This document shows positions 45,832-55,286 of a stretch of DNA of 64,000 bases, one piece after another (the first letter of the stretch is position 1; the number at the start of each line of letters is the position of its first letter). The DNA comes from Limibacillus sp. (GTDB taxonomy: Bacteria > Pseudomonadota > Alphaproteobacteria > Kiloniellales > CECT-8803), in the NCBI GenBank assembly GCA_037379885.1, contig JARRJC010000013.1, forward strand, positions 22,268 to 86,267, in the 5' to 3' direction. The position numbers and the translations under genes were made by a program. Below the pieces are notes generated by a model. The model did not search any database and was not told the DNA's origin. It saw nothing but the letters and a program-made list of their open reading frames with translations.

Positions 45832-46299
45832 ATGACTCTCAACCCCGGTGACAAGGCCCCCGACTTTTCCATGCCGACCGATGGTGGCGGCAGCGTCAGC
45901 CTCAAGGACCTGAAGGGTAAGAAGGTGGTCCTATACTTCTACCCGAAGGACGACACGCCGGGCTGCACCAAGGAGGCCTGCGGCTTCCGCGACGCCCTGC
46001 CCGACTTCTCCGGCGCGGACGCCGAGATCATCGGCGTCTCCAAGGACAGCGTCGCCAAGCACGACAAGTTCAAGGCCAAGCACGAGCTGCCCTTCACGCT
46101 GGCCTCCGACGAGGACGGCTCGGTCTGCGAGGCCTATGGCACCTGGGTCGAGAAATCCATGTACGGCCGCAAGTACATGGGGATCGACCGCGCGACCTTC
46201 CTGATCGGCCCCGACGGCAAGATCGCCCAGGTCTGGCGCAAGGTGAAGGTGCCAGGCCACGTGGAGGAAGTGCTGGAAGCCGCCCGGCAGATCGGCTGA
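45832..46299 (+). CDS. bcp: Thioredoxin-dependent peroxiredoxin (BCP/PrxQ type)
   Basis: A 155-residue atypical 2-Cys peroxiredoxin reducing hydroperoxides. Peroxidatic Cys45 and resolving Cys50 form the GCTKEAC motif in YPKDDTPGCTKEACGFRD, five apart as in BCP. The end GHVEEVLEAARQI is typical. GAGGAG lies 16 bases before the ATG, in the 22-base gap after glnE, so co-transcription is likely. Confidence 0.96.
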   Translation: MTLNPGDKAPDFSMPTDGGGSVSLKDLKGKKVVLYFYPKDDTPGCTKEACGFRDALPDFSGADAEIIGVSKDSVAKHDKFKAKHELPFTLASDEDGSVCEAYGTWVEKSMYGRKYMGIDRATFLIGPDGKIAQVWRKVKVPGHVEEVLEAARQIG

Positions 46300-46378
46300 C
46301 CCAGCCCGTCCCGAGGCTTTGCCTTCGCGCCCTCACCGGCCCTATGCTTTGGGACTGCGGGGAACCGGGAGAGAGAGC

Positions 46379-47776
46379 ATGACGTCTGAGCGGCGGCTCG
46401 CGGCCATCATGGCGGGCGACATGTCCGGCTACAGCCGGTTGATGGAGGCCGACGAGGACGGCGTGATCGCGCGCCAAAAATCCCATCGGCGTGAGCTGAT
46501 CGACCCCACGATCGAACGGCACAGGGGCCGAATCATCAAGACCACGGGCGACGGCCTGCTGGTCGAGTTCGCCAGCGCCCAGGACTCGGTCAACTGCGCC
46601 ATCGAGATCCAGCAAGGCATGGCCGCGCGCGAGGCTGACATCGCCGAAGACTCTCGCATCCGCTACCGCATCGGCATAAACGTCGGCGACATGGTCTTCG
46701 ATTCCGGCGATGTCTTCGGCGACGGCGTCAACGTGGCGGCCCGTCTGGAGGCGCTGGCGGAGCCGGGCGGGGTCTGCCTTTCCGAAACAGTCCATCAGAT
46801 GCTGGGATCGAGGTTCGGGCATGTCTTGCGCGATCTCGGGTCGCAACGGGTCAAGAACATCAGCCGCCCGATCGGCGTTTGGCAATGGAGTCCCGATCCG
46901 CCGGCACGTGAGCCGGAGGCTGAGGAGGAGGCGCTGAACCAGCGCGTCCAGTTCTGCATGACGGACGACGGCGTGCAGCTTGCCTACGCAAGCGTCGGCG
47001 AGGGAACGCCTGTCTTCAAGGCGCCCAACTGGCTGAACCATCTGGAGTACGAGTGGCGCAGTCCGGTCTGGGGACCGATGCTGTCCGCAATCGCGGCAAA
47101 ACACCGGCTCGTGCGGTTCGATCAGCGCGGCAACGGCCTGTCGGATTGGGAGGTCGAGGAGATTTCCTATGGCCGGATGATCGCCGACATGGCCAGGGTG
47201 GTCGAAGCCTCCGGCCTGGAGAAGTTCGCTCTCCTCGGCATATCGCAAGGCTGCGGCCTATCCGTACGCTTCGCCGCCGAGTACCCGGAGAAGGTCAAGT
47301 GCCTGGTGCTCTACGGCGGCTACTTGCGCGGGCCTCTGACCCGTGGCTCGAAAGAGAATCAGGAACTACATGACGCCAGCGTCGCCATGATCCGTCACGG
47401 CTGGGGCTCGCCCAACGCGACCTACCGGCATTTCTTCACCGAGGTTTTCATGCCCGACGCCACAGCGGAACAAATGGAGAGCTTCGACGAACTGCAACGG
47501 ATCTGCATCACGCCGGAGAACGCCGTGCGCATTCAGGAGATGATCGCCCGCACCGACGTGGCGGCCTACGCAGCCCGCGTCCAGGCGCCAACGCTGGTGC
47601 TCCATGCGAGAGGCGACCAGCGGGCCCCCTTCGAGGAAGGCCGGCGCATGGCGGCGCTGATCCCGGGCGCCCGCTTCGTGACCCTGGAGGGAAACAATCA
47701 TGCCTTGCTGGAGGGCTCTCCGGCCTTTAATGAGTTCTTCAAGGAGTTCAACGCCTTCCTGGAAGAGAACGGCTGA
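46379..47776 (+). CDS. Class III nucleotidyl cyclase domain fused to an alpha/beta hydrolase
   Basis: A 465-residue two-domain protein. Residues 1 to about 175 form a CHD cyclase: AAIMAGDMSGYSRLMEADEDG with the first metal Asp, TTGDGLLVEFASAQDSV, and RIGINVGDMVFDSGDVFGDG and GVNVAARLEALAEPGG. Residues about 195-465 form an alpha/beta hydrolase with RFDQRGNGLSDW, elbow ALLGISQGCGLS, Asp in LHARGDQRAPFEEG and His in EGNNHALLEG. The product may be cAMP, with the hydrolase as sensor or effector; that is inference. GGGAGAGAG precedes ATG 46379. Confidence 0.88.
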   Translation: MTSERRLAAIMAGDMSGYSRLMEADEDGVIARQKSHRRELIDPTIERHRGRIIKTTGDGLLVEFASAQDSVNCAIEIQQGMAAREADIAEDSRIRYRIGINVGDMVFDSGDVFGDGVNVAARLEALAEPGGVCLSETVHQMLGSRFGHVLRDLGSQRVKNISRPIGVWQWSPDPPAREPEAEEEALNQRVQFCMTDDGVQLAYASVGEGTPVFKAPNWLNHLEYEWRSPVWGPMLSAIAAKHRLVRFDQRGNGLSDWEVEEISYGRMIADMARVVEASGLEKFALLGISQGCGLSVRFAAEYPEKVKCLVLYGGYLRGPLTRGSKENQELHDASVAMIRHGWGSPNATYRHFFTEVFMPDATAEQMESFDELQRICITPENAVRIQEMIARTDVAAYAARVQAPTLVLHARGDQRAPFEEGRRMAALIPGARFVTLEGNNHALLEGSPAFNEFFKEFNAFLEENG

Positions 47777-48727
47777 TTGGCAGAATCCCCTCCCCCTCCC
47801 GCATCGGTCAGGCCCCCTGAGGCGCCGACCCTGAGAAGCATCCGTCAGGGGCAACCGCAGGATTACGCCAAGCTTCTGACGCTCGGTGCGATCTGGGGCA
47901 GCGCCTTCATGTTCATCGCCGTCGCGTTGGAGGGATTCCCGCCGCTCGCGTTGGCGGCGCTGCGCGTGCTGGTCGGCGCGGCGGCTCTCACCACCTTCGG
48001 GCTGCTGATGGGCGAGCGCTGGCCGAGGGGGGCCAAGGTCTGGGCGCTGATCGCCGTGATCGGCCTGGTCAACACCGCCCTGCCCTTTTCGCTGATCGCC
48101 TTCGGACAGACCGGCGTCGCGGCGAACAGGGCTGCGATCCTGATGACGACGGTGCCCTTCGCCACGCTGCTGCTCAGTCACATCACGACCCATGACGACC
48201 GCATAAACGCCCCCAAGCTCTTCGGCCTGACGCTGGGTGTTTCAGGCGTGCTGCTGGTGGTCGGGGTGGATGCGCTCACTGTCGGCGGGCAGTCCATTCT
48301 GGGGCAGCTTTCGATCATGGGCGCGGCCTGCTGCTATGCGCTCAGCAACGTGCTGACGCGCCGCCTCTCCTACCTGCCGCCAACGCTGGGGACCGCCTGT
48401 TTCCTCCTGACGGCGGCGGTCTACATGGGCCCGCTCCTGGTCTTCTTCTGGTGGCCGGAGAAGCCGCCGGAGACCTGGGAACCCTATGCCGCAATCCTTG
48501 CTCTAGGCCTGGCACCCACGGCGCTGGCCTATGTGCTCCGCTTCCAGTTGATCCGCGACGTGGGCAGCACTTTCCTCTCCCAAGTCGGCTATCTGGTGCC
48601 GATCTTCGGCGTGTTCTGGGCCTGGGTCGTGCTGGGTGAGGTTCCAGGACTCTCCGCGCTCGGCGCGCTGCTGCTCATCCTGCTCGGCGTACGGGTCACC
48701 CAGTGGAAGAGGAAGCCCCGGCCCTAG
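47777..48727 (+). CDS. EamA/DMT-superfamily transporter
   Basis: A 316-residue inner-membrane protein with ten predicted helices in two EamA repeats. The first starts LLTLGAIWGSAFMFIAVALE and the second near LGQLSIMGAACCYALSNVLTRR, and the protein ends VPIFGVFWAWVVLGEVPG before the last helix. It may export metabolites or amino acids; the substrate is unknown. The likely TTG start directly follows the cyclase stop (TGA TTG), suggesting coupling. Confidence 0.88.
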   Translation: MAESPPPPASVRPPEAPTLRSIRQGQPQDYAKLLTLGAIWGSAFMFIAVALEGFPPLALAALRVLVGAAALTTFGLLMGERWPRGAKVWALIAVIGLVNTALPFSLIAFGQTGVAANRAAILMTTVPFATLLLSHITTHDDRINAPKLFGLTLGVSGVLLVVGVDALTVGGQSILGQLSIMGAACCYALSNVLTRRLSYLPPTLGTACFLLTAAVYMGPLLVFFWWPEKPPETWEPYAAILALGLAPTALAYVLRFQLIRDVGSTFLSQVGYLVPIFGVFWAWVVLGEVPGLSALGALLLILLGVRVTQWKRKPRP

Positions 48728-48775
48728 GCGGCTTTCGGCTTGGCAGAGATGGCCCGCTCGCGGCATAAGGGCGCC

Positions 48776-49585
48776 ATGCAAGAGAACGAGCGAACACTCT
48801 GCGGTCTGGCGCGCGCGGTTCTGGCGACGGCCAACGCGTCGGAGAAGGCCGAAGCGAGCCGGCGCGCTGCCGAGGCTTGGCGCAGCGGCGCGCTCGACGG
48901 TCTGGGGCAAGCGGGTGCGCCCGCGCGCCCTGCCCGTCCGGCATCTCCCGCGCTGCGCCCGCCGCGCGAGGTGCCCCGCCGCAAGATCAACAGCAACCCG
49001 CAGGGGCGCATCGCCCTCCTGCACGCGCTGGCCCACATCGAACTGAACGCCATCGACCTCGCCTGGGACATCATCGCCCGCTTCGCCTCCGGCGATCTGC
49101 CCGAAGGCTTCTTCGACGATTGGGTCACCGTCGCCGACGAGGAGGGAAAGCACTTCCTGCTCCTTGAGGCGCGGCTCGGCGAGTTGGGCGCGGCCTACGG
49201 CGAACTTCCGGCCCACGACGGCCTCTGGCAGGCCTCGGAGGAGACGGCGGGCGACCTGCTCGCGCGGCTCGCGATCGTGCCGATGGTGCTGGAGGCGCGC
49301 GGCCTCGACGTGACGCCCGCCATGATCGAGAAGCTGCGCGCTGCCGGCGATGAGCCCAGCGCGGCCATCCTGGAGATCATCTACCGCGAGGAGATCGGGC
49401 ATGTCGCCAGCGGGCGGCGCTGGTTCGACTGGCTTTGCCGGCTGCGCGGTCAGGAACCGAAGGATACCTGGCAGGCCTTGGTGAACCGCCATTTCCGGGG
49501 CCGGCTGAAGCCGCCCTTCAATGCGCCTGCGCGCGAGGAGGCCGGGTTGCCCGAGGACTTCTATGCCCCGCTCGCCCTGGATTGA
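48776..49585 (+). CDS. DUF455 ferritin-like protein
   Basis: A 269-residue, mostly helical protein with the DUF455 ferritin-like core: HALAHIELNAIDLAWDIIARF, VADEEGKHFLLLEARL, GDLLARLAIVPMVLEARGLD and EIIYREEIGHVASGRRWF. The repeated Glu and E-x-x-H motifs form a probable di-metal carboxylate site. The family acts on unknown substrates, some linked to tRNA modification-like chemistry. The ATG at 48776 with AAGGG is preferred; the frame extends to 48740. Confidence 0.82.
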   Translation: MQENERTLCGLARAVLATANASEKAEASRRAAEAWRSGALDGLGQAGAPARPARPASPALRPPREVPRRKINSNPQGRIALLHALAHIELNAIDLAWDIIARFASGDLPEGFFDDWVTVADEEGKHFLLLEARLGELGAAYGELPAHDGLWQASEETAGDLLARLAIVPMVLEARGLDVTPAMIEKLRAAGDEPSAAILEIIYREEIGHVASGRRWFDWLCRLRGQEPKDTWQALVNRHFRGRLKPPFNAPAREEAGLPEDFYAPLALD

Positions 49586-49808
49586 TGCTCCCGTGGGCCT
49601 GACCGCAACCCTCGTCAGCATCTGCGCGGCGGCCCTCATCGCCCTGGTCTGCAACATCATCGACCGCCGGCCCAGTGAGCCGGGCAAACCCCGCCTCGTC
49701 CCCTATCTGGCGATCCAGTACGTGGCGCTGCTGGTGGTGGTGCTGATGCTGGGCCACCTGATCTCTCTTCTGACCGGAAAGCCCTTCACCGGACGCCAGG
49801 GCTTCTAG
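49563..49808 (+). CDS. Small two-helix membrane protein, unknown
   Basis: An 81-residue candidate with two hydrophobic segments (LTATLVSICAAALIALVCNII and YLAIQYVALLVVVLMLGHLI), separated by a basic, Pro-rich loop (DRRPSEPGKPRLVP). It overlaps the DUF455 stop by 23 bases and converges with prfB. GTG at 49593 is another start. I do not recognise a family; the hydrophobic pattern and the coupled position support it being real. Confidence 0.55.
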   Translation: MPRSPWIDAPVGLTATLVSICAAALIALVCNIIDRRPSEPGKPRLVPYLAIQYVALLVVVLMLGHLISLLTGKPFTGRQGF

Positions 49809-49821
49809 CCCAGCGGACTTA

Positions 49822-50947
49822 CTAGTCGGCGTCTTCGCGGGCCGATCCCCGGTCAAGACGCTGGGCCAGGGACGCTTCGAGGAACGCATCGATGTCGCCG
49901 TCCAGAACGGCCTGCGAATTGCCAGTCTCCACCTGCGTGCGCAGATCCTTGACCATCTGATAGGGCTGCAGGACGTAGGAGCGAATCTGATGTCCCCATC
50001 CGATGTCGGTCTTGGATTCGGCCTCGGCGGCGGCGGCCTCCTCGCGCTTTTGCAGTTCGTGCTCATAAAGGCGGGCGCGCAGCATGTCGTAGGCCTGGGC
50101 CCGGTTCTTGTGCTGCGAGCGGTCGTTCTGACACTGCACGACAATGCCGGTCGGCAGGTGGGTGATACGAATCGCCGAATCCGTCTTGTTGACGTGCTGA
50201 CCGCCCGCACCGGAGGCCCGGTAGGTGTCGACCCGCAGATCCTTGTCCAGGATCTCCACCTCGATCGTGTCGTCGATCACGGGGTAGATCCAGACCGAGG
50301 CGAAAGAGGTGTGACGCCGCGCTTGTGAATCATAAGGAGAGATGCGCACCAGCCGGTGGACGCCCGCCTCCGTCTTCAGCCAGCCGTAGGCGTTTTCGCC
50401 CTTGATCTGAAGGGTGACCGACTTGACGCCCGCTTCTTCGCCCGGGCTCTCCTCCAGCCAATCCACCTTGTAGCCGTGCTGCTCGGCCCAGCGGGTGTAC
50501 ATGCGGGTCAGAATCTCGGCCCAGTCCTGGGCCTCGGTTCCACCGGCCCCGGCGTGAACCTCCAGGTAGCAGTCGTTGGCGTCCGCCTCGCCGGACAGCA
50601 GGCTTTCAAGCTGGCGCTTGTCGACCTCGGCCTTGAGGCGCGCCAACTCCTTCTCGCCTTCGGCGATGCTGTCGCTGTCCTCCTCGGCCTCGCCCAGTTC
50701 GATCAGCGTCAGGGCATCCTCAAGCGCCTGCTCCACCGCGCGCACGCTGCTGACCGCCTTTTCCAGACGGTCGCGCTCGCGCATCAGGGCCTGCGCCTCG
50801 CTCGGATTGTTCCAGAGGTTGGGGTCTTCCGCCCGGCCGTTCAGTTCTTCCAGCCGGTTGAGAGAGGCTTCCCAGTCAAAGATGCCTCCTCAGCAGGGAC
50901 AAGGACTGACGAATCTCCTCGACCACCGCTTGGGTTTCAGCGCGCAT
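49822..50947 (-). CDS. prfB: Peptide chain release factor 2, with programmed +1 frameshift
   Basis: RF2 (about 374 residues) terminates translation at UGA and UAA. The first 23 codons are followed by an in-frame TGA (50876-50878); the rest ([20 protein letters not shown] and onward) is read in the +1 frame. [14 protein letters not shown] carries the catalytic GGQ-partner region of the N-domain; [17 protein letters not shown] holds GGQ. The specificity motif SPF/T is in [15 protein letters not shown] (SPY variant). The first frame alone would give only a 23-residue peptide. It follows hspQ and precedes the convergent small membrane protein gene. Confidence 0.95.
50875..50890 (-). promoter_or_regulatory. 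prfB programmed frameshift site
   Basis: Internal Shine-Dalgarno AGGAGG (complement of 50885-50890), three bases, then CTTTGAC (complement of 50875-50881). This is the classic RF2 autoregulation site: slow decoding of UGA when RF2 is low lets the ribosome slip from CUU to UUU and continue in the +1 frame. Confidence 0.93.
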
Positions 50948-51036
50948 GGGGTGTCTTTCGCTCCGAGTTGGATGTTCCGCGCCCTGCCGGTCGCCCGGCC
51001 TGGCGGCGCGATGCTAATGTGAAGGATAAAGCGGCG

Positions 51037-51360
51037 TCAATTGACCTGCTGGTCACGCGGGACGTAGCGGCCCGCATCGGACAGTTCGAAGTACGAGGGC
51101 ACGTCCGGATGGCTGACCGGAAGGCCGGTTTCGTCGACCTGCAGGTTCTGTTCCGAGACATAGGCGATGTAGGTCGTCTCCTCGTTCTCCGCGAAGAGAT
51201 GATAGAAGGGCTGGTCCTTGCGCGGGCGCACCTCTTCTGGGATCGACTCCCACCACTCCTCGGTGTTGGAGAAGGTCGGGTCGACGTCGAACACCACGCC
51301 CCGGAAACCATAGTGCCGGTGGCGTACCACATCGCCGATGGTGAACTTCGCTTCACGCAT
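51037..51360 (-). CDS. hspQ: Heat shock protein HspQ
   Basis: A 107-residue YccV/HspQ hemimethylated-DNA-binding-like fold: KFTIGDVVRHRHYGFRGVVFDVDP, PFYHLFAENEETTYIAYVSEQNL. In E. coli HspQ is an adaptor or substrate of Lon and promotes degradation of mutated DnaA. The ATG at 51360 has GAGAAG upstream; a frame-internal ATG 13 codons earlier lacks a ribosome binding site. It lies between mrcA and prfB on the same strand. Confidence 0.92.
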   Translation of the reverse strand: MREAKFTIGDVVRHRHYGFRGVVFDVDPTFSNTEEWWESIPEEVRPRKDQPFYHLFAENEETTYIAYVSEQNLQVDETGLPVSHPDVPSYFELSDAGRYVPRDQQVN

Positions 51361-51490
51361 GGTCTTCTCGCCAATCGCTGCGTCTTGGATCACTCTCATG
51401 GATTCAATGTGGCAGCCAAGATCGGCTTAGGCAAGTGCTGCACCGCAGCGAAAGGCGCCCTCTCCTCCCAGAAGAGTCAGTGGAGGAGAG

Positions 51491-53986
51491 TCAGTAGAGG
51501 CCGCCCCTTCCGATGTTCTCCACCGCCGGCGGCTTGGGCCGTGGCGCTGGGCTTGCCGCCTCTCCCTCGGCGCCGCCCTCGACGCCGGAGGTCAGGGCGG
51601 GCTCGCTGTAGGCGGGCGGGCTGTAGCCAGACCCGGGCTCGGTTCCCGGAAGGAAAGCCTCTAAGACCGCGCCCTCCGCACCGGGCGAAGTCGGCTCCCC
51701 GGTCGCCCGGTTGACCCAGACGAGGCGCACGCCCGGCGGAATCCGGTAAGGCGTGATCGGCTCTCCCTCCAGCGCATCGCGCATGAAGGACTTGAACACC
51801 GGCAACGCCACGCTGGAGCCGGTCTCGCGCGGGCCGAGCGGTATCGGCGTGTCGAAGCCGACGTAAACCCCTGCGACCAGATTCGGCGAGAACCCCATGA
51901 ACCAGGCGTCGCGGCTCTCGTTGGTGGTGCCGGTCTTGCCCGCCAGGGGGCGGCCGAGTTCCTTTAGGCGCACGCCGGTTCCGGCCTGCACCGCGCCCTG
52001 AAGGATGGAGACGATCTGATAGACGGCCGCGGGATCGGCGATCTGCGGGCGCAGGTCCGGGGGAACCGGCACCGGCTGATTCTGCCAGGCGACGCCCGCG
52101 CAGCCTTCGCAGGGTCGGTCGTCGTGGCGATAGATCGTGGCCCCGCGCCGGTTCTGGATGCGGTCGATCAGCGTGGGAGCGATCGCCTTGCCGCCGTTGG
52201 CCAGCTCGGAATAGGCGGTGACCATGCGCAGCACCGTGGTCTCCGCCGCGCCCAGCGACATGGCGAGCGTTTCCTGGAGATTATCCACGATGCCGAAACG
52301 CTCCGCCGTGGTCGCGATCTTGTCCATGCCAACCTGCTGAGCGAGCCGCACGGTCATGAGATTGCGCGACTTCTCCACGCCCAGGCGCAGGGTTGAGGGA
52401 CCATAGAACTTGTCCGAGTAGTTGGCGGGCTTCCACTTCTCCAACTCCGGGCCCTGATCGATGGTGATGGGCGCGTCCAGGATGATCGAGGAAGGGGTGA
52501 AGCCGTTCTGGAAGGCCGTCAGGTAGACGAAGGGCTTGAAGGCCGAGCCTGGCTGGCGCTTCGCCTGGGTCGCCCGGTTGAACTCGCTTTCCTGGAAATT
52601 GAAGCCGCCGGTCATGGCCAGCACGCGCCCGGTGCGCGGGTCCATCGCCACCATGCCGCCGGATACCTCCGGGATCTGGCGGAGGCCGAAGCTGCCTTCG
52701 GGGTATTCCTGCCCCTCCTCGTTCTCCGTCACCGGCTCCACCAGGATCAAGGCGCCGCGCACCAGCACGTCGCTGGGGCTCTTCGGCGCGGCGCCGACCC
52801 GCTGGTCTTCCAGCCAGGGCCGGGCCCAGGCCAGTTCGGCGAAGGGGATGCTGCCCGTGCCGCCGCCCGCGAGACCGATCTCCGCCGCCTCGCCGCTGAG
52901 CGAGAGCACGGTCGCCAAACGCCAGCGGTCCAGCGCACCGGCCGGCTTCTCGACCGTCTCCATGCTGGCCTGCCAGTCCCACTCCTCGGGAATGTCCTGA
53001 AAGACGCCCAGAGGTCCGCGCCAGCCGTGGCGCCGGTCATAGGCCATCAAGCCCTCGCTCAGAGCGTTCTCCGCGAACTCCTGCAGGCGGCTGTCCAGGG
53101 TGGTGCGGACCGAGAGGCCGCCTTCGTATAGCGCCCGGTCGCCGTAGAGCTCCGCCAGCTTGCGCCGCACCTCCTCTACGAAGTAGTCGGCGCTGGCGGT
53201 GGCCGCGCTGCTGCGCTCGCGGACCTTCAAGTCCGCTGCCGCGGCGGCGTCGGCCTGCTCGGGCGTCACGTAGCCGTTTTCGAGCATCTGGGTGATGACC
53301 CAATTGCGCCGGGAGATGGCGGCCTCGGTGCGGCGGGTCGGATGGTAGTTGTTGGGCGCCTTGGGGAGAGCGGCAAGATAGGCCGCCTCGGCGATGGTCA
53401 ACTCGTCCATCGACTTGTCGAAGTAGTTGAGCGCGGCGGCGGCGATGCCGTAGGAGCCTTGACCCAGGTAGATTTCGTTCAGGTATAGCTCGAGAATGCG
53501 GTCCTTGGTGAAGGCCTTCTCGAGCCGCAGCGCGATGATCGCTTCCTTGATCTTGCGGGTGAGCGAAACCTCGTTGGTCAGGAGGAAGTTCTTGGCCACC
53601 TGCTGCGTGATGGTGGAGGCCCCAACCGGGCGCCGCCCCTGCATGACGAACTGCACGTTCTTGATCGCCGCCGCGGCGATCGAGGGCAGATCCACGCCCG
53701 GGTGCTGATAGAAGGTCTTGTCCTCGGCGGAGAGGAAGGCGTGGACGACGCGCAGGGGAATGGCCTCGATCGGCACGGCCACGCGCTTCTCGATGGCGAA
53801 CTCGGCCAGCAGGCGTCCGTCGCCGGCATGGACGCGGGTCACCGTCGGCGGTTCATAGCTCGCCAGCTGCTCGACGTCGGGCAAGTCCTTGCCAAAGTAG
53901 TGAAAGGCGTAGAGCGCACCGGCCACGCCCACGATGGCGCCGGTGAAGCCCAACCCGAGAAGCCAGAGGAAGAGACGCTTCAACAT
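51491..53986 (-). CDS. mrcA: Penicillin-binding protein 1A (bifunctional transglycosylase/transpeptidase)
   Basis: An 831-residue class A PBP polymerising and cross-linking peptidoglycan. N-terminal membrane helix, then glycosyltransferase domain with EDKTFYQHPGVD (catalytic Glu), GASTITQQVAKNF and KIKEAIIALRLEK. The transpeptidase has RQPGSAFKPF (SxxK), SRNLMTVRLA (SxN) and LAGKTGTTNESRDAWFMG (KTG). A Pro-rich tail follows. The amiC-mrcA-hspQ-prfB order on the minus strand resembles relatives, where rne, amiC, mrcA and prfB adjoin. Confidence 0.96.
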   Translation of the reverse strand: MLKRLFLWLLGLGFTGAIVGVAGALYAFHYFGKDLPDVEQLASYEPPTVTRVHAGDGRLLAEFAIEKRVAVPIEAIPLRVVHAFLSAEDKTFYQHPGVDLPSIAAAAIKNVQFVMQGRRPVGASTITQQVAKNFLLTNEVSLTRKIKEAIIALRLEKAFTKDRILELYLNEIYLGQGSYGIAAAALNYFDKSMDELTIAEAAYLAALPKAPNNYHPTRRTEAAISRRNWVITQMLENGYVTPEQADAAAAADLKVRERSSAATASADYFVEEVRRKLAELYGDRALYEGGLSVRTTLDSRLQEFAENALSEGLMAYDRRHGWRGPLGVFQDIPEEWDWQASMETVEKPAGALDRWRLATVLSLSGEAAEIGLAGGGTGSIPFAELAWARPWLEDQRVGAAPKSPSDVLVRGALILVEPVTENEEGQEYPEGSFGLRQIPEVSGGMVAMDPRTGRVLAMTGGFNFQESEFNRATQAKRQPGSAFKPFVYLTAFQNGFTPSSIILDAPITIDQGPELEKWKPANYSDKFYGPSTLRLGVEKSRNLMTVRLAQQVGMDKIATTAERFGIVDNLQETLAMSLGAAETTVLRMVTAYSELANGGKAIAPTLIDRIQNRRGATIYRHDDRPCEGCAGVAWQNQPVPVPPDLRPQIADPAAVYQIVSILQGAVQAGTGVRLKELGRPLAGKTGTTNESRDAWFMGFSPNLVAGVYVGFDTPIPLGPRETGSSVALPVFKSFMRDALEGEPITPYRIPPGVRLVWVNRATGEPTSPGAEGAVLEAFLPGTEPGSGYSPPAYSEPALTSGVEGGAEGEAASPAPRPKPPAVENIGRGGLY

Positions 53987-54092
53987 TATGCGGTGCTTCG
54001 GAATTCCTGCATTGAACGACTATCGCAGCGCAAAATGACAGGAATGGGGCGAAAAAGCCAAGCCGCAATCGGGCCGAGAGCGCACTCCCGCT

Positions 54093-55286
54093 TTAGCGCA
54101 TGGACTGTTGCCAAGCGAAGTAGCGGTCCACGGCATCGACGAGCCCACTCACAAGCTGGGCGCGCTCCTTTTCAGACTTGAGCTTCCTCTCATCGTTGGG
54201 ATTGGAAAGGAACCCGAGTTCGACCAGAACGGAGGGCACGTCATGGGCCTTCAGCACCACGAAGCCGGCGAATCGATGCGTGTTGCGCAGCAGTTCGGTG
54301 CGCCCTTTCAAATCCTCGACCAGCATGGCGGCAAAGCGCGCGGAGAGGTTCATGGTCTCCCGCTGGGTCAAGTCGAGCAGGATGTTGGAGACCTCGTCGG
54401 GATGCTCCTCAAGCTCAATGCCGGCGATCAGGTCTGCCTTGTTCTCCGAGGCCGCGAGTTGCGCTGCCACCGAGTCCGAGGACTTCTCGGAAAGCGTATA
54501 CACGGAGGTGCCGCTCAAGGCTGCGTCGCCATGCGAATCCGCGTGGATGGAGATGAAGAGATCGGCGCCCGCCTTGCGCGCTATCTCCCGCCGGTCGCCG
54601 AGCTTGACGAAAATGTCCTGCTCGCGGGTCATCACCACGTTGTAGCGCCCCTGTTTTTCCAGACCGCGCGCCAGTTCCTTGGCGAAGGACAGAACGATGT
54701 GCTTCTCGTAGATGCCCGAGCGGCCGATGGCGCCGGGATCGACCCCGCCATGCCCCGGATCGATGACCACCGTGATGCGGTCGTCGCCCGCGGCAACTTG
54801 CGGGCGCGTGATCGGCTCCGGCTTGGGCAGCGGCTTGTCGCTCACAAAGCTCTGCTGGGCGGCGGCGAACTCGCTCGCGCTGACCTTGGCCAGGTCGACC
54901 ACCAGACGATAGGCGTTGGTGCCGTTGGGCGGCAGCAGGAAGACGGCCTTGACGGCGACCGGCTGCTCGGCGTCCAACACCACGCGGGTCGTGCCGGGAG
55001 CGAAGAGCCCGTGACGCAGCATGGCGATGACGCCGCCGCTCTTGGGCGTGACCTCGCTCGGCAAGGTCCAGTCCAGTTCCGCCAGATCGATGACCACCCG
55101 GTAGGGGGAAGCGAGCGTGAAGACGCGGTAAGCCGGCTCCTCGCTCAACTCCAGCACGAAGCGCGTCTTGTCGGGGTGCGCGCCGATGCGAAGGTCCTCG
55201 ACGGCGGGCTTCGCCCAGGCATGCAGGCTCACGCCTGACAAAGCTGTCAGGAGCAGCAACAGCCCAATAAGCCTGCGCAACTGCAT
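54093..55286 (-). CDS. amiC: N-acetylmuramoyl-L-alanine amidase with AMIN domain
   Basis: A 397-residue periplasmic amidase splitting septal peptidoglycan. A signal peptide (IGLLLLLTALSGVSLHAWA) precedes an AMIN targeting domain (KTRFVLELSEEPAYRVFTL) and the Amidase_3 domain. Zinc ligands lie in VVIDPGHGGVDPGAIG, FISIHADSHGD and the Glu in VLVELGFLSNPNDERKL. Export by Sec rather than Tat is likely, as no twin arginine is seen. It precedes mrcA by 106 bases. Confidence 0.94.
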   Translation of the reverse strand: MQLRRLIGLLLLLTALSGVSLHAWAKPAVEDLRIGAHPDKTRFVLELSEEPAYRVFTLASPYRVVIDLAELDWTLPSEVTPKSGGVIAMLRHGLFAPGTTRVVLDAEQPVAVKAVFLLPPNGTNAYRLVVDLAKVSASEFAAAQQSFVSDKPLPKPEPITRPQVAAGDDRITVVIDPGHGGVDPGAIGRSGIYEKHIVLSFAKELARGLEKQGRYNVVMTREQDIFVKLGDRREIARKAGADLFISIHADSHGDAALSGTSVYTLSEKSSDSVAAQLAASENKADLIAGIELEEHPDEVSNILLDLTQRETMNLSARFAAMLVEDLKGRTELLRNTHRFAGFVVLKAHDVPSVLVELGFLSNPNDERKLKSEKERAQLVSGLVDAVDRYFAWQQSMR

